Shown: positions 9,556-18,420, numbered from the stretch's first letter. The stretch: 64,000 nucleotides of DNA from Halalkalibacter krulwichiae (GCF_002109385.1 NZ_CP020814.1:3681501-3745500); one strand, 5' to 3'. Notes: generated from the sequence alone by a model not told the origin. Numbers and translations are program-made.

Positions 9556-9908
9556 CGTTCCATCTCCTCTTTCACCCATTCGATATAATCGCCTATTCGA
9601 ATCACATCGTTTGAAAATTTTCCCGCTTCAGCTTCCACGACATAGAGTGCTTCAGCTACTTTAGGCGACACCCTCCATGGGGAAAGATTGACTATTTTAT
9701 AGACGACTTGATGATGGTCGTTTACAAACAAAACATCGATCGGCATCCTCATAAACCAAGTATGAATTTGATTACATGGTTGAATAATCATTGCCCTATT
9801 CGGGAAGTTCTTTTTGCCCATTAAACCAATGAATCTTGAGAACGATGTCTGTGCTTCTATTACATTTTGAGCAATTCTTTTGTCTGTTACAGATCGATTA
9901 ATAAGCAA
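9552..9908 (-). CDS. DUF192 family protein, first gene of the Tad operon
   Basis: The 118-residue protein carries the DUF192 pattern: SRFIGLMGKK, then IHTWFMRMPIDVLFVN, then V-x-K-I-V-x-L-x-P-W. The function of this small beta-rich family is not established. The start is a TTG at 9908 with AAGGTG upstream. The stop overlaps the next gene by 4 bp, so it is coupled to the pilus locus. A signal peptide, common in Gram-negative members, is absent, so this copy is probably cytosolic. Confidence 0.75.
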   Translation of the reverse strand: MLINRSVTDKRIAQNVIEAQTSFSRFIGLMGKKNFPNRAMIIQPCNQIHTWFMRMPIDVLFVNDHHQVVYKIVNLSPWRVSPKVAEALYVVEAEAGKFSNDVIRIGDYIEWVKEEMER

Positions 9909-10364
9909 GTTTCACACCTTATTTCAAACTAAAATCGTTTCAAGCAAAAATGAACATACTTATATTTACATGAATTCATGATTAAAACAATTGTCCCCAA
10001 AATACAGCAGGGTCAATAGTACCGACCAATTTTTACTAATTACTCTTTAATATGTTCTATTAATATGACAAACTAGATAAAAACAGGAGGAAAGTCTCTT
10101 TGTATTTTCTTGTAAAAAAGTAGAAGTTTTTGACGTTTTTTTGCTTATAAACGGTATTACACGAAGCTTTGACAAGCATCCCTGAATCGAGAGATTAATA
10201 AATTGGAAAAAATTAGAATGTGTGCATCTTCCTTTTTTTACGCCAAATTTCGACACTTTCTATAAAAAGGAATTAACCCCTATAGGTCAAAAGTATAAAA
10301 ACATCGAGATTTGTAGTACTTTCTAATCAAATTGCATGTTCGTAAGCGAAAAAGGTCTTAGACA
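9909..10364. other. Gene-poor, AT-rich region ahead of the Tad operon
   Basis: About 450 bp separate the DUF192 start from the VanZ terminator. A 69-codon open frame on the minus strand here (10047-10256) has no convincing ribosome site and a low-complexity product, so I do not call it. The promoter of the pilus operon must lie here, but no clear -35/-10 pair, riboswitch or operator stands out. Confidence 0.4.
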
Positions 10365-10405
10365 AACAAAAAAAGCATGAGTCCGGTTCCATACCGAATT
10401 CATGC
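10365..10405 (-). terminator. Rho-independent terminator of the VanZ-like gene
   Basis: On the minus strand a hairpin with GCATGA...TCATGC arms and an inner CGGT/ACCG pairing is followed by a run of seven T. Confidence 0.8.
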
Positions 10406-10452
10406 CTACTAAACTGCACTATGGGAATAGATTTCCCCTTCTGGTGGACGTG

Positions 10453-11328
10453 TTAGCCTACGTATCTGCGGTTCACACGCTCAACCTTTCTGCGTTTGTT
10501 CTTTTTTGTCTTGAAAAATAACACAAAGGCTAAGGTCACACCTGTTAGTCCACCAGAGAAATCTAAAAGCACATCTTCTACTAATGGAGAACGATTTGGT
10601 GTGAATGCTTGGTGGACTTCATCAGATATCGCATACATTAAGACAAATATAAGTGATCCGATGTAACTAGTAGCTCGTCTAAAACCACACGCGATTAAAG
10701 CACGGTACATAAGAAAGCCAAGTACGAAAAAGAGACTAAAATGAGCTGCCTTTCTTAATAAAAATTCAATGAATCCTTCTAGCCCTGATCGCTCAACACT
10801 TACTATATTTCCTGCGTACGTAAATTCGATTCCTGATACGACCTCACGTACTCTTTCTCCCATTAGACGTTCTTTTAAAAAGAGCAATCCTTCCTCAAGC
10901 CTAAAAGCAAAAAGGATCCCTGTGAACATTAGAGTTGTGGAAACAACGAATAGAACTGTCATTACCGCTAAGACTTTAAAGAAGCGTTTATAGCCTTTCT
11001 TCCGTATATAATAAAACGATAACAGTGAAACAAATCCAACGCAGATTACCATTAAAACAAGCGCTAGCCCAACTAGCCATTTCCATTTTTCAACGATAAT
11101 GGTGAGCGTCTGTTTAAACCCATTTTCTTCAACATATAGTCGATGCTGAACATGTTCTAACCTCAATTGCTGATACATCTCTTTTATCTTATCTATATCT
11201 GTAACCTGACTTAAGTAAGGCCTAATATCTTGCTGTTCATAAGGTTGCGAAGAAGCAGTGAAAATCACCGCCGCCACAAAAAAGACGGGCAACCAATAAA
11301 GAACAATGAGTTTCGTCCATTTTTTCAT
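10453..11328 (-). CDS. VanZ-like family membrane protein
   Basis: The 291-residue protein has an N-terminal helix, a soluble loop with coiled-coil character (residues 35-80), two central helices and a C-terminal VanZ domain with RKAAHFSLFFVLGFL and ISDEVHQAFTPNRSPLVEDVLLDFSGG. VanZ of Enterococcus gives low-level teicoplanin resistance, but the family is broad and most members are uncharacterised. I start it at the ATG at 11328, which has AAAGGAG six bases upstream; the open frame extends 11 codons further without one. It stands alone with its own terminator. Confidence 0.75.
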   Translation of the reverse strand: MKKWTKLIVLYWLPVFFVAAVIFTASSQPYEQQDIRPYLSQVTDIDKIKEMYQQLRLEHVQHRLYVEENGFKQTLTIIVEKWKWLVGLALVLMVICVGFVSLLSFYYIRKKGYKRFFKVLAVMTVLFVVSTTLMFTGILFAFRLEEGLLFLKERLMGERVREVVSGIEFTYAGNIVSVERSGLEGFIEFLLRKAAHFSLFFVLGFLMYRALIACGFRRATSYIGSLIFVLMYAISDEVHQAFTPNRSPLVEDVLLDFSGGLTGVTLAFVLFFKTKKNKRRKVERVNRRYVG

Positions 11329-11411
11329 ACATGACTCCTTTGCTCGCTTTCTGCGAATCAATGAACCTAGTTTATCACACTGCCCGTATTCATATACTCA
11401 CATTTTAAACC

Positions 11412-11444
11412 AAAAAACCGCTACGACCTAAAGTAGTCATAGCG
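11412..11444 (-). terminator. Terminator after the MMPL/membrane protein unit
   Basis: On the minus strand CGCTATGAC pairs with GTCGTAGCG (one mismatched position), followed by GTTTTTT. Confidence 0.8.
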
Positions 11445-11462
11445 ATTCTCATATAAAATCCT

Positions 11463-11864
11463 TTATTCTTTATCGGTAATTTTTGGTCCAAACACAAAGG
11501 TCATCACAGCAAAAAGCATAAAGCTCGCCATTAAAATGCTTCCACCGACAATATAAAAAATCAGACTAAACGTTTCAGGCGCCCATGCTGGCTGGAAGTA
11601 ATGCATCCACATTCCAAACGTAAGACCAAAACTTCCGATTAAGGCTGTCCACACATGATAGTTTGCTAGTCTTGAAGTTTTCGGAATGGAGAAAAGGGCG
11701 TAAAACGCTGCAAATGCAAATAAAGAAAGCCAACCTACAAGCAAAATATGAGCATGGATGGCACGGAATAAATACGAGCCAGCTCCCGCCATATGAGATC
11801 CGATAAAAATACCTATTACGGCATAAATTGCTGAAAAGCGAAGCAAGATTTTTGTTCTATTCAT
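11463..11864 (-). CDS. Small four-helix membrane protein, possibly related to haem-copper oxidase subunit I
   Basis: The product is about 133 residues and almost entirely membrane-embedded, with four hydrophobic helices. The segment RAIHAHILLVGWLSLF has a helix with two histidines of the kind seen in short oxidase-subunit-I-like proteins, but haem or copper binding is not shown. The ATG at 11864 has GAGGTG 7 bases upstream and overlaps the end of the MMPL gene by 8 bp, so it is coupled to it. An assigned function would be speculative. Confidence 0.55.
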   Translation of the reverse strand: MNRTKILLRFSAIYAVIGIFIGSHMAGAGSYLFRAIHAHILLVGWLSLFAFAAFYALFSIPKTSRLANYHVWTALIGSFGLTFGMWMHYFQPAWAPETFSLIFYIVGGSILMASFMLFAVMTFVFGPKITDKE

Positions 11865-14069
11865 TTTCTGACACCTCATTTTTTTGAAGACTAATTTTCT
11901 TTTGCGGCCACCAATTCCATTGTTTTAGAAGGGTTACAATTGCTGGTACGAGCATTCCCCGAATAACAAACGCATCTAGGAGAATACCAATTGAGACGAT
12001 AAAGCCGAACATAAATAATTCTAAGATTGGTTGTGTCATTAATACACCAAACGTAGCTGCTAGGATTAGACCAGCTGATGAAATTACGCCACCCGTTAAT
12101 GCCACTCCACGATAGACCGCTTCCTTAATGGCAAAGGTCCGGTTCTCCTCACGAATTCGTGAAATAAGCATGATGTTATAGTCGACACCAAGAGCCACGA
12201 GGAACACAAACGCGTATAGAGGAATTAGATAGCTCATCCCGTCGTACCCAAATACGTTTTCAAAGAAGAACCAACTTAGGCCAAGTGCTGAAGCGTACGA
12301 GAGCAAGATCGTTGCCATCATGTAAATCGGTGCGATTAAGGAACGAGTATGGAAAATCAACATCGCAAAAATAACGAGCGTTACGAACAGAACAACTAAT
12401 GTCGTATCTCGATTACTAACAGCCCGGATATCAGCTGAATTAGCTGTTTCACCACTGAAGTAAAGTTGATACTCATCCGAGTTTAACCCACTACTTGAAA
12501 GCAGTTTTTCTTTTGACTCAATTAAGTGATCAACAAGATCCAAAGCTGCTTGATCATAAGGATTCATTGAAAGGATCATATCATACTTGATTGCTTGTCC
12601 CGATTCATTTATAACCGAAGCTCCATGTCCCCATCGACTCTTAATTCCTCAACTTCTGGCATTGTCGTCGAGTTAACTCCTTCTAGATCAATGAGCTGAC
12701 GATTGAGTTGATCTAACACCGTTAATTCTTCTTCTGAAAAAGTAAAACCTGTTTCTTTCTCGATTAAAATTGTCACAGGGGCTAATTCCCCAGCCGGAAA
12801 CGCTTCTTCTAATTGCTCAAATCCAATTCGAGACTTCATATCCTCTGGGAATGATTGAATGATGTTAAACGAATACTGAGCGTTTGTTAGATTCAAAGCA
12901 TTCACGAGTAAGAAGACGATAACTAGACCACCTGCAAGCAAAGGCTTTTTGGTTACAAATCTGCCTATTGCACTCCAAAAACGATTCTTTTCGATTGTTT
13001 TCTCGCCGACTTTAGGAATAAACGGCCAAAACGAACGACGGCCAACCAACGTAAACAAGGCTGGGATTAACGTCAGACCTGCTACTAAGACGATTGCAAT
13101 CGTGATCGCAAACACCGGAGCAAAATTTTGATAAGGTCCATATTTCGCTAGTAACAATACTAACATGGCTGCAAAAACCGTTCCACCACTAAAAAAGATC
13201 GGTTCAGCTACTTCTTTAACAGCTTCTTCCATCGCTTCGTGTTTATTGTCACGTTTTCGTAATTCTTCTCTAAACCTAGAGAAAACAAATAAACTATAAT
13301 CAGTTGTTGCACCAAATAATAGAATCATAACAATCGAAAGCGATTGTGCTTCAATTTCGAATACACCATTTGCAGCAAAGATTCCTAAAACTCGATCAAC
13401 CACTTGATAGACTAAAGCCACAGCAACGAGTGGAATAACCGCAAGCAATGGTGACCGATATATCACAATTAACAAAAGAAGTACTAATACAATCGTCGAA
13501 AACAACAACACTAAATCCGCGTTGGAAAAAATCGCAATCGTATCTGATGCAATTCCAGCAGGACCTGTAATCATCAAAGTCCCACTTTCTAATACCGTTT
13601 CACTAAAGTCCTCAATGTCCACAACAGTCTCATTTACATCAGACATTTCAAGGCTGTCAAACAGCAAGACTGGTAAGACTAGCGTTGATTGATCTTCAGA
13701 GCGGAATTGTTCTTTTACAGGCACAGGAAAATGATGAAACGGTACCGTAGACTCAATCGTCTCTAAAGCAAATTCTTCTTCAATCCATTGGCTGACTTGA
13801 TCAATTTCAGCGAAATTTTCCTCACTCCAACCATTTTCATTATGAAACACTAACAGCGCAAGAAATCCAGTGTCTTCCGGAAAATACTCATTTACCTTTT
13901 CACTGGCAATGACAGACTGGGCTTCTTTCGGCAAGTCGTTTTCACCTGTATTAACCTTGTAGTCATTTGCTGGTGGCGCAGCACTTAGTGCCCCCGCAAC
14001 GGCCACCCATACAAGCAAGATCAACCAGACCCACTTTCGATTTGAAACAAATGTAGCTATGTTTTTCAT
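11857..14069 (-). pseudogene. MMPL/RND-type transporter with one apparent frameshift
   Basis: Two open frames (14069-12609 and 12579-11857) together make one MMPL protein of about 737 residues, similar in size to Bacillus YdfJ. Each half has an N-terminal helix or loop and a five- to six-helix MMPL block; the halves carry GATTDYSLFVFSRFREE and GVDYNIMLISRIREE, the paired aspartate-containing motifs of the family. The break lies at the GGGG run 12629-12632. Adding one G restores a continuous reading through VDGGHGASVINESGQA. The family exports lipids or hydrophobic compounds; the substrate is unknown. The upstream two-component system may control it. The break is probably a sequence error. Confidence 0.8.
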
Positions 14070-14152
14070 TTTTATCCTCTTCCTTCATTTTTCATTCTCT
14101 AGCTTGCAAACAAAATAGTACTACCTCAATATGAACATAAGATGAACAAGTA

Positions 14153-14197
14153 AGGTGGCGTCTCAAAAGGTTTATTTTACCTTTCTAGACGCCACCT
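14153..14197. repeat. Long inverted repeat downstream of the sensor kinase gene
   Basis: The arms AGGTGGCGTCT and AGACGCCACCT are perfect complements and continue inward through AAAGGT/ACCTTT. There is no strong T run on either side, so it is a poor terminator. It could be a transcript-stabilising hairpin or a remnant of a small repeat element. Confidence 0.55.
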
Positions 14198-14226
14198 CTG
14201 ATTCGGACTTTTGAGCCAGCCCCATA

Positions 14227-15645
14227 TTATTGTCGTGACATCGGTAGTGTAAATGTAAACACAGATCCTTCTCCAAGTGTACTTTTTACATCGATCGTTG
14301 TTTCATGTAAGTCAATAATCGTTTTAACGATCGCTAGACCAATGCCTGTGCCGACCTTTTTCGTTCTCGCTTGATCTGATTTAAAAAACCGTTCCCAAAT
14401 TAACGGAAGTTCTTCAGGTTTAATGCCTTCACCGCAATCTTCAATGCTAATCATGAGGTTCTGATCTACTTGCTTCAATCGTACGATTACCTTACTAGCA
14501 GGATGTGAAAAGTGAATAGCATTCTCTATTAAATTCATCATCACTTGCTCAATCCGGTTCGCATCAGCAAAGACACTTACATCATTTTCTGGTGAAAGTA
14601 ACTCCACCTCCACATTATGTTTGATCACTTGCGGCTCCAACTTGGCAATAAGTAACCTTATTTGCTCACTTATATTATAAGTCGAACGTTTTAGCGTAAT
14701 ATGTCCAGACTCAAGTTGCGACATTTCAAGTAAATCATTTACGAGCTTAATCAAGCGCTCGGTCTCACTTTTCATAATCGTATAATAATGTGGCTTTCGC
14801 TCATTGGGAATCGTCCCATCTAATAAGGCAACTAAGAAACCTTTAATGGACGTAAGCGGTGAGCGCAAATCATGTGAGACGCTTGAGATAAAGTCTCTGC
14901 GCATTTGTTCAAGGCCCTCAAGTTCTTTTGCCATATAATTAAACGTTTGACCAAGTTGTCCAATTTCATCTTTTGAAGTCACAGACACTTTTTGTGAAAA
15001 CTCTCCTTTAGCAAGTTGCAAAGCAACACGATTCATATCTCGAAGCGGTGCTGTAATTTTACGTGAAATCACAAAAAGAATAAGGGCGGAGCACGAAATC
15101 GTAATCGAAAACGTGAAAAAAATCATAAAAAGCACTTGCTTATATTGATGATCAAGTTCATAGAAAAACATCACCATTGCATATTCCTTTTCGTGTTCAA
15201 GACTTAGATGAATCGGTTTTGAAATGGCGTAAACAAAATGACGGTCGATTCTCGATCCTTCAGCAAATTGTTCTCCTTTTAGAACCGACTGTATTATCCC
15301 CTCGTCTAACGTCACTTCTGGAACTTCTGGCTTTTCAGGTTCTAACAATAACTGTCCGCTTTCATCATAAATGAAAATACTGCTTTTCTCTTGCGTTAAA
15401 CTCAAACGTAAAGCAGAGAGGAAAAGCTCATTTTCCCATTCGGATTCCTCAGCAAGCCTCAGTTGTTCTTGGAGTTGTTCCTGATAATGCGAAAATGTTT
15501 CATCATAGTCGTCATACAGATTTAGATGAAACAGATAAAGAAAAATTGAACTAAACAAAAAGAAGGACAGGAACAAGATGAGAAGATAAGTTAGAAATAA
15601 CTTTATAAATATCCCATTCCCATTATCTGTTAGGACATTCTTCAA
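14227..15645 (-). CDS. Membrane-bound sensor histidine kinase
   Basis: The 472-residue protein has a membrane helix at residues 14-36, an extracellular sensor region of about 130 residues, a second helix near residues 175-197, a HAMP domain and a HisKA domain with SSVSHDLRSPLTSIKGF (phospho-accepting His near residue 260). The ATPase domain has NLIENAIHFSHP, EDCGEGI and GTGIGLAIVK. All catalytic motifs are intact. Its start overlaps the end of the response-regulator gene by 23 bp. It probably senses an envelope signal and phosphorylates that partner. The MMPL transporter next downstream is a plausible target. Confidence 0.88.
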   Translation of the reverse strand: MKNVLTDNGNGIFIKLFLTYLLILFLSFFLFSSIFLYLFHLNLYDDYDETFSHYQEQLQEQLRLAEESEWENELFLSALRLSLTQEKSSIFIYDESGQLLLEPEKPEVPEVTLDEGIIQSVLKGEQFAEGSRIDRHFVYAISKPIHLSLEHEKEYAMVMFFYELDHQYKQVLFMIFFTFSITISCSALILFVISRKITAPLRDMNRVALQLAKGEFSQKVSVTSKDEIGQLGQTFNYMAKELEGLEQMRRDFISSVSHDLRSPLTSIKGFLVALLDGTIPNERKPHYYTIMKSETERLIKLVNDLLEMSQLESGHITLKRSTYNISEQIRLLIAKLEPQVIKHNVEVELLSPENDVSVFADANRIEQVMMNLIENAIHFSHPASKVIVRLKQVDQNLMISIEDCGEGIKPEELPLIWERFFKSDQARTKKVGTGIGLAIVKTIIDLHETTIDVKSTLGEGSVFTFTLPMSRQ

Positions 15646-16319
15646 ATTTATACCCCACCCCTCTAATCGTTTTCAAAGACCATTTAAGAGAATCAGTATT
15701 TAGCTTTTCACGAATTCTTTTCACATGAACATCAATCGTCCTGGAATCTCCATCAAAATCATAGCCCCAAATATGATCTAACAGCTGCTGCCTTGTAAAC
15801 ACTTGATTTCGATTAGAAGCAAAGAAGTACAACAATTCAAGTTCCTTTGGGGCATCACGACTTCCTCCCATCAAGATATACTTTGTATTGTTTCATATCA
15901 ATCGTGAGTGAGTTCAATTCAATTTTCTCCTTTGTAGCGTCTAAAAGATTCGCACGACGCATAACTGCCTTCATTCTCGCGATTAATTCATTCGGATCAA
16001 AAGGCTTAACGACATAATCATCAGCGCCTAGTTCTAAGCCGCGAATTTTATCGTAACTTTCTCCTTTCCCCGTTAACATAATGATAGGAACGAGAGGATT
16101 ATCCCTTCTAATTTCCTTGCAAATCTCCCAGCCACTTACCTCAGGCAGCATAATATCAAGAATGACAAAGTCAGGATCTTCCTCATAATACGCTTCCATT
16201 CCTTTCTCTCCTTGATAACGAGTTATAAATTGATATCCTTCTTTTTCTACATAGAGCTGAACGAGCTCACAAATATTTGGGTCATCTTCAACCATTAGGA
16301 CCTTTAGCGCCTTTTTCAT
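15623..16319 (-). pseudogene. OmpR/PhoB-family response regulator with two apparent frameshifts
   Basis: The receiver domain (16319-15855) has the acidic pair EDD, the phospho-acceptor in FVILDIMLPEVSG and the Lys in VVKPF. The winged-helix domain continues in another frame from about 15874 to 15623, with VFTRQQLLDHIWGYDFDGDSRTIDVHVKRIREKLN. Adding one G near 15864 and one C/G at 15849-15852 restores GREVVMPPKELELLYFF, the normal junction of the family. The frame offset equals two lost bases. It is the partner of the adjacent kinase. A sequence error is more likely than true loss, since the kinase is intact. Confidence 0.82.
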
Positions 16320-16378
16320 ACAAGCGTCCCCCTACTCTATTACCGCAAAAGCTGATCGCTTTCTTTATTGTTTGTTTA

Positions 16379-16410
16379 GTTATAGCATAGATATGTGAAT
16401 GGAATGTGAA
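16379..16410 (-). promoter_or_regulatory. Candidate autoregulated promoter of the two-component operon
   Basis: On the minus strand two TTCACA half-sites (16405-16410 and 16394-16399) repeat with an 11-base period. A TGC-extended -10 TATAAC lies at 16379-16384. Direct repeats with this period are typical of OmpR-family regulators such as PhoP, so this could be the binding site of the regulator encoded downstream. Confidence 0.5.
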
Positions 16411-16571
16411 TAAAGGGTGAGATATTGGAAAAAGACTGTGCTTAAATGTATCCACTGAAGATGAAGCTTTATAATCAGTGGTAGGAAACCTTACAAAATA
16501 TGTATCTTAATAGAATAAATCAGTTAAACTCCAACTTATACACTGAATCTATTTCAAAAGGAGCAGAAGGA

Positions 16572-16985
16572 ATGTTATCAATCTCTGAAGCAGCTTATTT
16601 AGCCGGTATAATTGATGGAGAAGGAACTATCACTTTAACAAAAATGAATAAAACAGGAAACCGCAGACCTATTATTTCAATTGCTAGTACAGATAAAGAA
16701 TTGCTGGATTACATTCAAAATTTAATAGGAGGGTACATAACTACAAAGAAAAATTACAAGCCCGGCACACATAAAGATTCATATGTATTAACAATTAAAA
16801 AGAAACAAGCTGTTTTCTTTTTGCTAGAGGCAACCCTACCTTTCCTTAGAATTACGCCGAAAAAAGAACGTGCCGAGTTAATACTACAATTTTATGATAA
16901 AATCACTCCTCGGAATGGAAAATACTCCTCTTTTGCATATGAACGCAAAAAGAAATTCGAAGAAAATTTTCTTTCGATCACTTAA
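16572..16985 (+). CDS. Free-standing single-motif LAGLIDADG homing endonuclease
   Basis: The 137-residue protein has one LAGLIDADG motif, YLAGIIDGEGTI, at residues 9-20 with the metal-binding acidic residue (Glu17) kept. Single-motif members act as homodimers that cut long DNA sites. The start is the ATG at 16572 with AAAGGAG 8 bases upstream; an in-frame ATG at 16500 lacks a ribosome site. The gene is on the strand opposite to ssrA and converges on it: its stop is 50 bp from the CCA end of the intron-split tmRNA gene. No intron or host gene surrounds it, so it is free-standing. It could be the mobility partner of the ssrA intron; another target is possible. No frameshift is seen. Confidence 0.88.
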   Translation: MLSISEAAYLAGIIDGEGTITLTKMNKTGNRRPIISIASTDKELLDYIQNLIGGYITTKKNYKPGTHKDSYVLTIKKKQAVFFLLEATLPFLRITPKKERAELILQFYDKITPRNGKYSSFAYERKKKFEENFLSIT

Positions 16986-16993
16986 TAACAAAC

Positions 16994-17022
16994 AACCGCA
17001 TGACCTATGCGGTCATGCGGTT
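16994..17022 (-). terminator. Hairpin terminator between ssrA and the endonuclease gene
   Basis: A perfect 12-bp stem (AACCGCATGACC and its complement) with a five-base loop is followed on the minus strand by the T-rich GTTTGTTATT. It probably ends the tmRNA transcript and may also serve the convergent endonuclease gene. Confidence 0.7.
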
Positions 17023-17035
17023 GACGGTATGGTTT

Positions 17036-17670
17036 TGGTGGAGACGGTGGGACATGTAATTCCAAGCTTTCGCATTGGCACTGACTATATCTTGAACTTA
17101 ATTAACTATTAAGTCCCTTGGCGTGTTATGAAGCACATAAATTTGTGTATGACTAAATGCTCCATCCTAGTACTACCATACAGGCAGCCTATGAGTCGAT
17201 ACACGGCTGTTGGATTACTCCACATACCGCTCGATATTACCTTATCATCCTTATCGGATGACGTAGGCTTCATCGATAAAGCCAAGTTATCACTCATGTG
17301 TCACCACATGAGGCGACTATTTCCATAATCGAACCCACGTCCAGAAATAACGACACTTACGCTTCTACGAGCGTAGTCACTGTATTAGCATTTCGCCAAC
17401 ACTTCGGCCCAATGACAGGCTTCCATGAGGCTAGTCTGATTATTCTCTTCCTTCACCCTCAGACGGAGGGTAACCGGCGTAGCCCACTAAGAGTGAGTCC
17501 CAGATCCTACCACATGGGCGATGGAGGGTGGAACCGCAGAGTGCTATTAAGCTGCTACTGCGAAGTTGTTGTTTTCTTTGCCAGTTAATGGCTTTGGCGT
17601 TTTAACGAGGCCGACCCCCTCGACTCGCCACGTAAGCACGACCTATCCCTGTCGAATCCAAAACGTCCCC
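17036..17670 (-). ncRNA. ssrA: tmRNA gene split by a group I intron
   Basis: The 5' exon is 17670-17328 (343 nt) and the 3' exon is 17052-17036 (17 nt, ending in CCA); together they make 360 nt, like Bacillus subtilis tmRNA. The 5' end GGGGACG pairs with the 3' acceptor strand, and the conserved GGATTCGACAGGGAT follows. The tag frame starts at 17582 and reads GKENNNFAVAA with tandem stops TAA TAG, giving the tag AGKENNNFAVAA once the tRNA-borne Ala is added. The T-stem GTGGG/CCCAC is rebuilt only after the 275-nt insert in its loop is removed. The RNA rescues stalled ribosomes with SmpB, whose gene is next upstream. Confidence 0.96.
17053..17327 (-). mobile_element. Group I intron in the tmRNA T-loop (275 nt, no internal ORF)
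   Basis: P1 is a perfect 7-bp hairpin, CGAU|UAU GGAA AUAGUCG, with the U.G pair exactly at the 5' splice site (U at 17328). The loop GGA can pair with the 3' exon UCC to give P10. P2 is an 8-bp stem with a GUGA tetraloop (17293-17312). The S element AAGAUAUAGUC lies at 17083-17093. A GAAA-capped P9-like stem is at 17062-17078, and the last base is G. A subgroup IA3 intron in the tmRNA T-loop has been reported for Clostridium botulinum; this one has the same position. I have not assigned the subgroup here. Confidence 0.95.
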
Positions 17671-17769
17671 CAGTTAAAAGCTAGCTAGGAGGCTTCCCTC
17701 TTTGCTAAGCGGCTTACTAAACATAGTTGCACAGAACTTAAGATGATGTCTCTCTCGCTCTGTGCTTTT

Positions 17770-17797
17770 ATTATAGCATACTCATTTTTGAATACAA
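17770..17797 (-). promoter_or_regulatory. Promoter of ssrA
   Basis: A TTGTAT -35 (17792-17797), a 16-base spacer and an extended -10, TGC-TATAAT (17770-17775), lie about 100 bp upstream of the mature tmRNA 5' end. They are followed by a leader that must be removed by processing. Confidence 0.7.
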
Positions 17798-17833
17798 CTG
17801 GTAATTCTCTACCAGAAGTACCAATCCAGACAT

Positions 17834-18307
17834 TTAGCCCTTCATACGATCTTTCATTGCACGTTCAACTTCACGCTTTGCATCTTTACGTTTCAAAGTT
17901 TCACGCTTATCATAATTCTTCTTTCCTTTTGCAAGCCCAATTAAAACTTTCGCAAACCCATTTTTTATATACACTTTTAATGGAACGAGTGAATATCCTT
18001 TTTGCTGTGTCTGCCCTATTAATTCGTTAATTTGCTTTTTATGGAGAAGAAGCTTTCTTGCACGTGTTGGTTCATGGTTATAACGATTACCTTGCTCGTA
18101 CTCACTAATGTGTGCGTTATGAAGATAAACTTCTCCATTGACGATACGCGCAAACGAATCTTTTAAGTTCATGCGACCCGCACGCATTGATTTGATTTCC
18201 GTACCTTTTAACACGATTCCTGCTTCATACGTTTCTTCAATAAAATAATCATGTGTGGCTCTCTTATTTTGAGCGACCACGTTACGATCTTTGTCTTTTA
18301 CCGCCAT
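17834..18307 (-). CDS. smpB: SsrA-binding protein SmpB
   Basis: The 157-residue protein matches SmpB in length and sequence: the N-terminus with [20 protein letters not shown], the central [21 protein letters not shown], and a basic C-terminal tail ([20 protein letters not shown]) that enters the ribosomal decoding centre. It binds tmRNA and is needed for trans-translation. It lies just upstream of ssrA and downstream of rnr, the usual Bacillus order. The tmRNA it serves is intron-split here, while the protein itself looks normal. Confidence 0.96.
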   Translation of the reverse strand: MAVKDKDRNVVAQNKRATHDYFIEETYEAGIVLKGTEIKSMRAGRMNLKDSFARIVNGEVYLHNAHISEYEQGNRYNHEPTRARKLLLHKKQINELIGQTQQKGYSLVPLKVYIKNGFAKVLIGLAKGKKNYDKRETLKRKDAKREVERAMKDRMKG

Positions 18308-18420
18308 TTGCTACACCCTTTTGCTTCATGACATTTCTTTTATGATAGCAAATTTGAAAGAATGCCGTCAATTTGATCTTGCTTTTCTTCTATAAAGAAT
18401 AAAAACGTAAGAAGGCACAG

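Noticed and set aside
10047..10256. 69-codon minus-strand ORF upstream of the Tad operon
   Set aside because: No good ribosome site, AT-rich low-quality sequence, no recognisable features.
9909..10364. Cyclic-di-GMP riboswitch ahead of the pilus operon
   Set aside because: No GEMM-type conserved stretches were seen on the minus strand.
17128..18030. Several plus-strand ORFs over ssrA, its intron and smpB
   Set aside because: They are chance frames across a structured RNA gene and the antisense of smpB.
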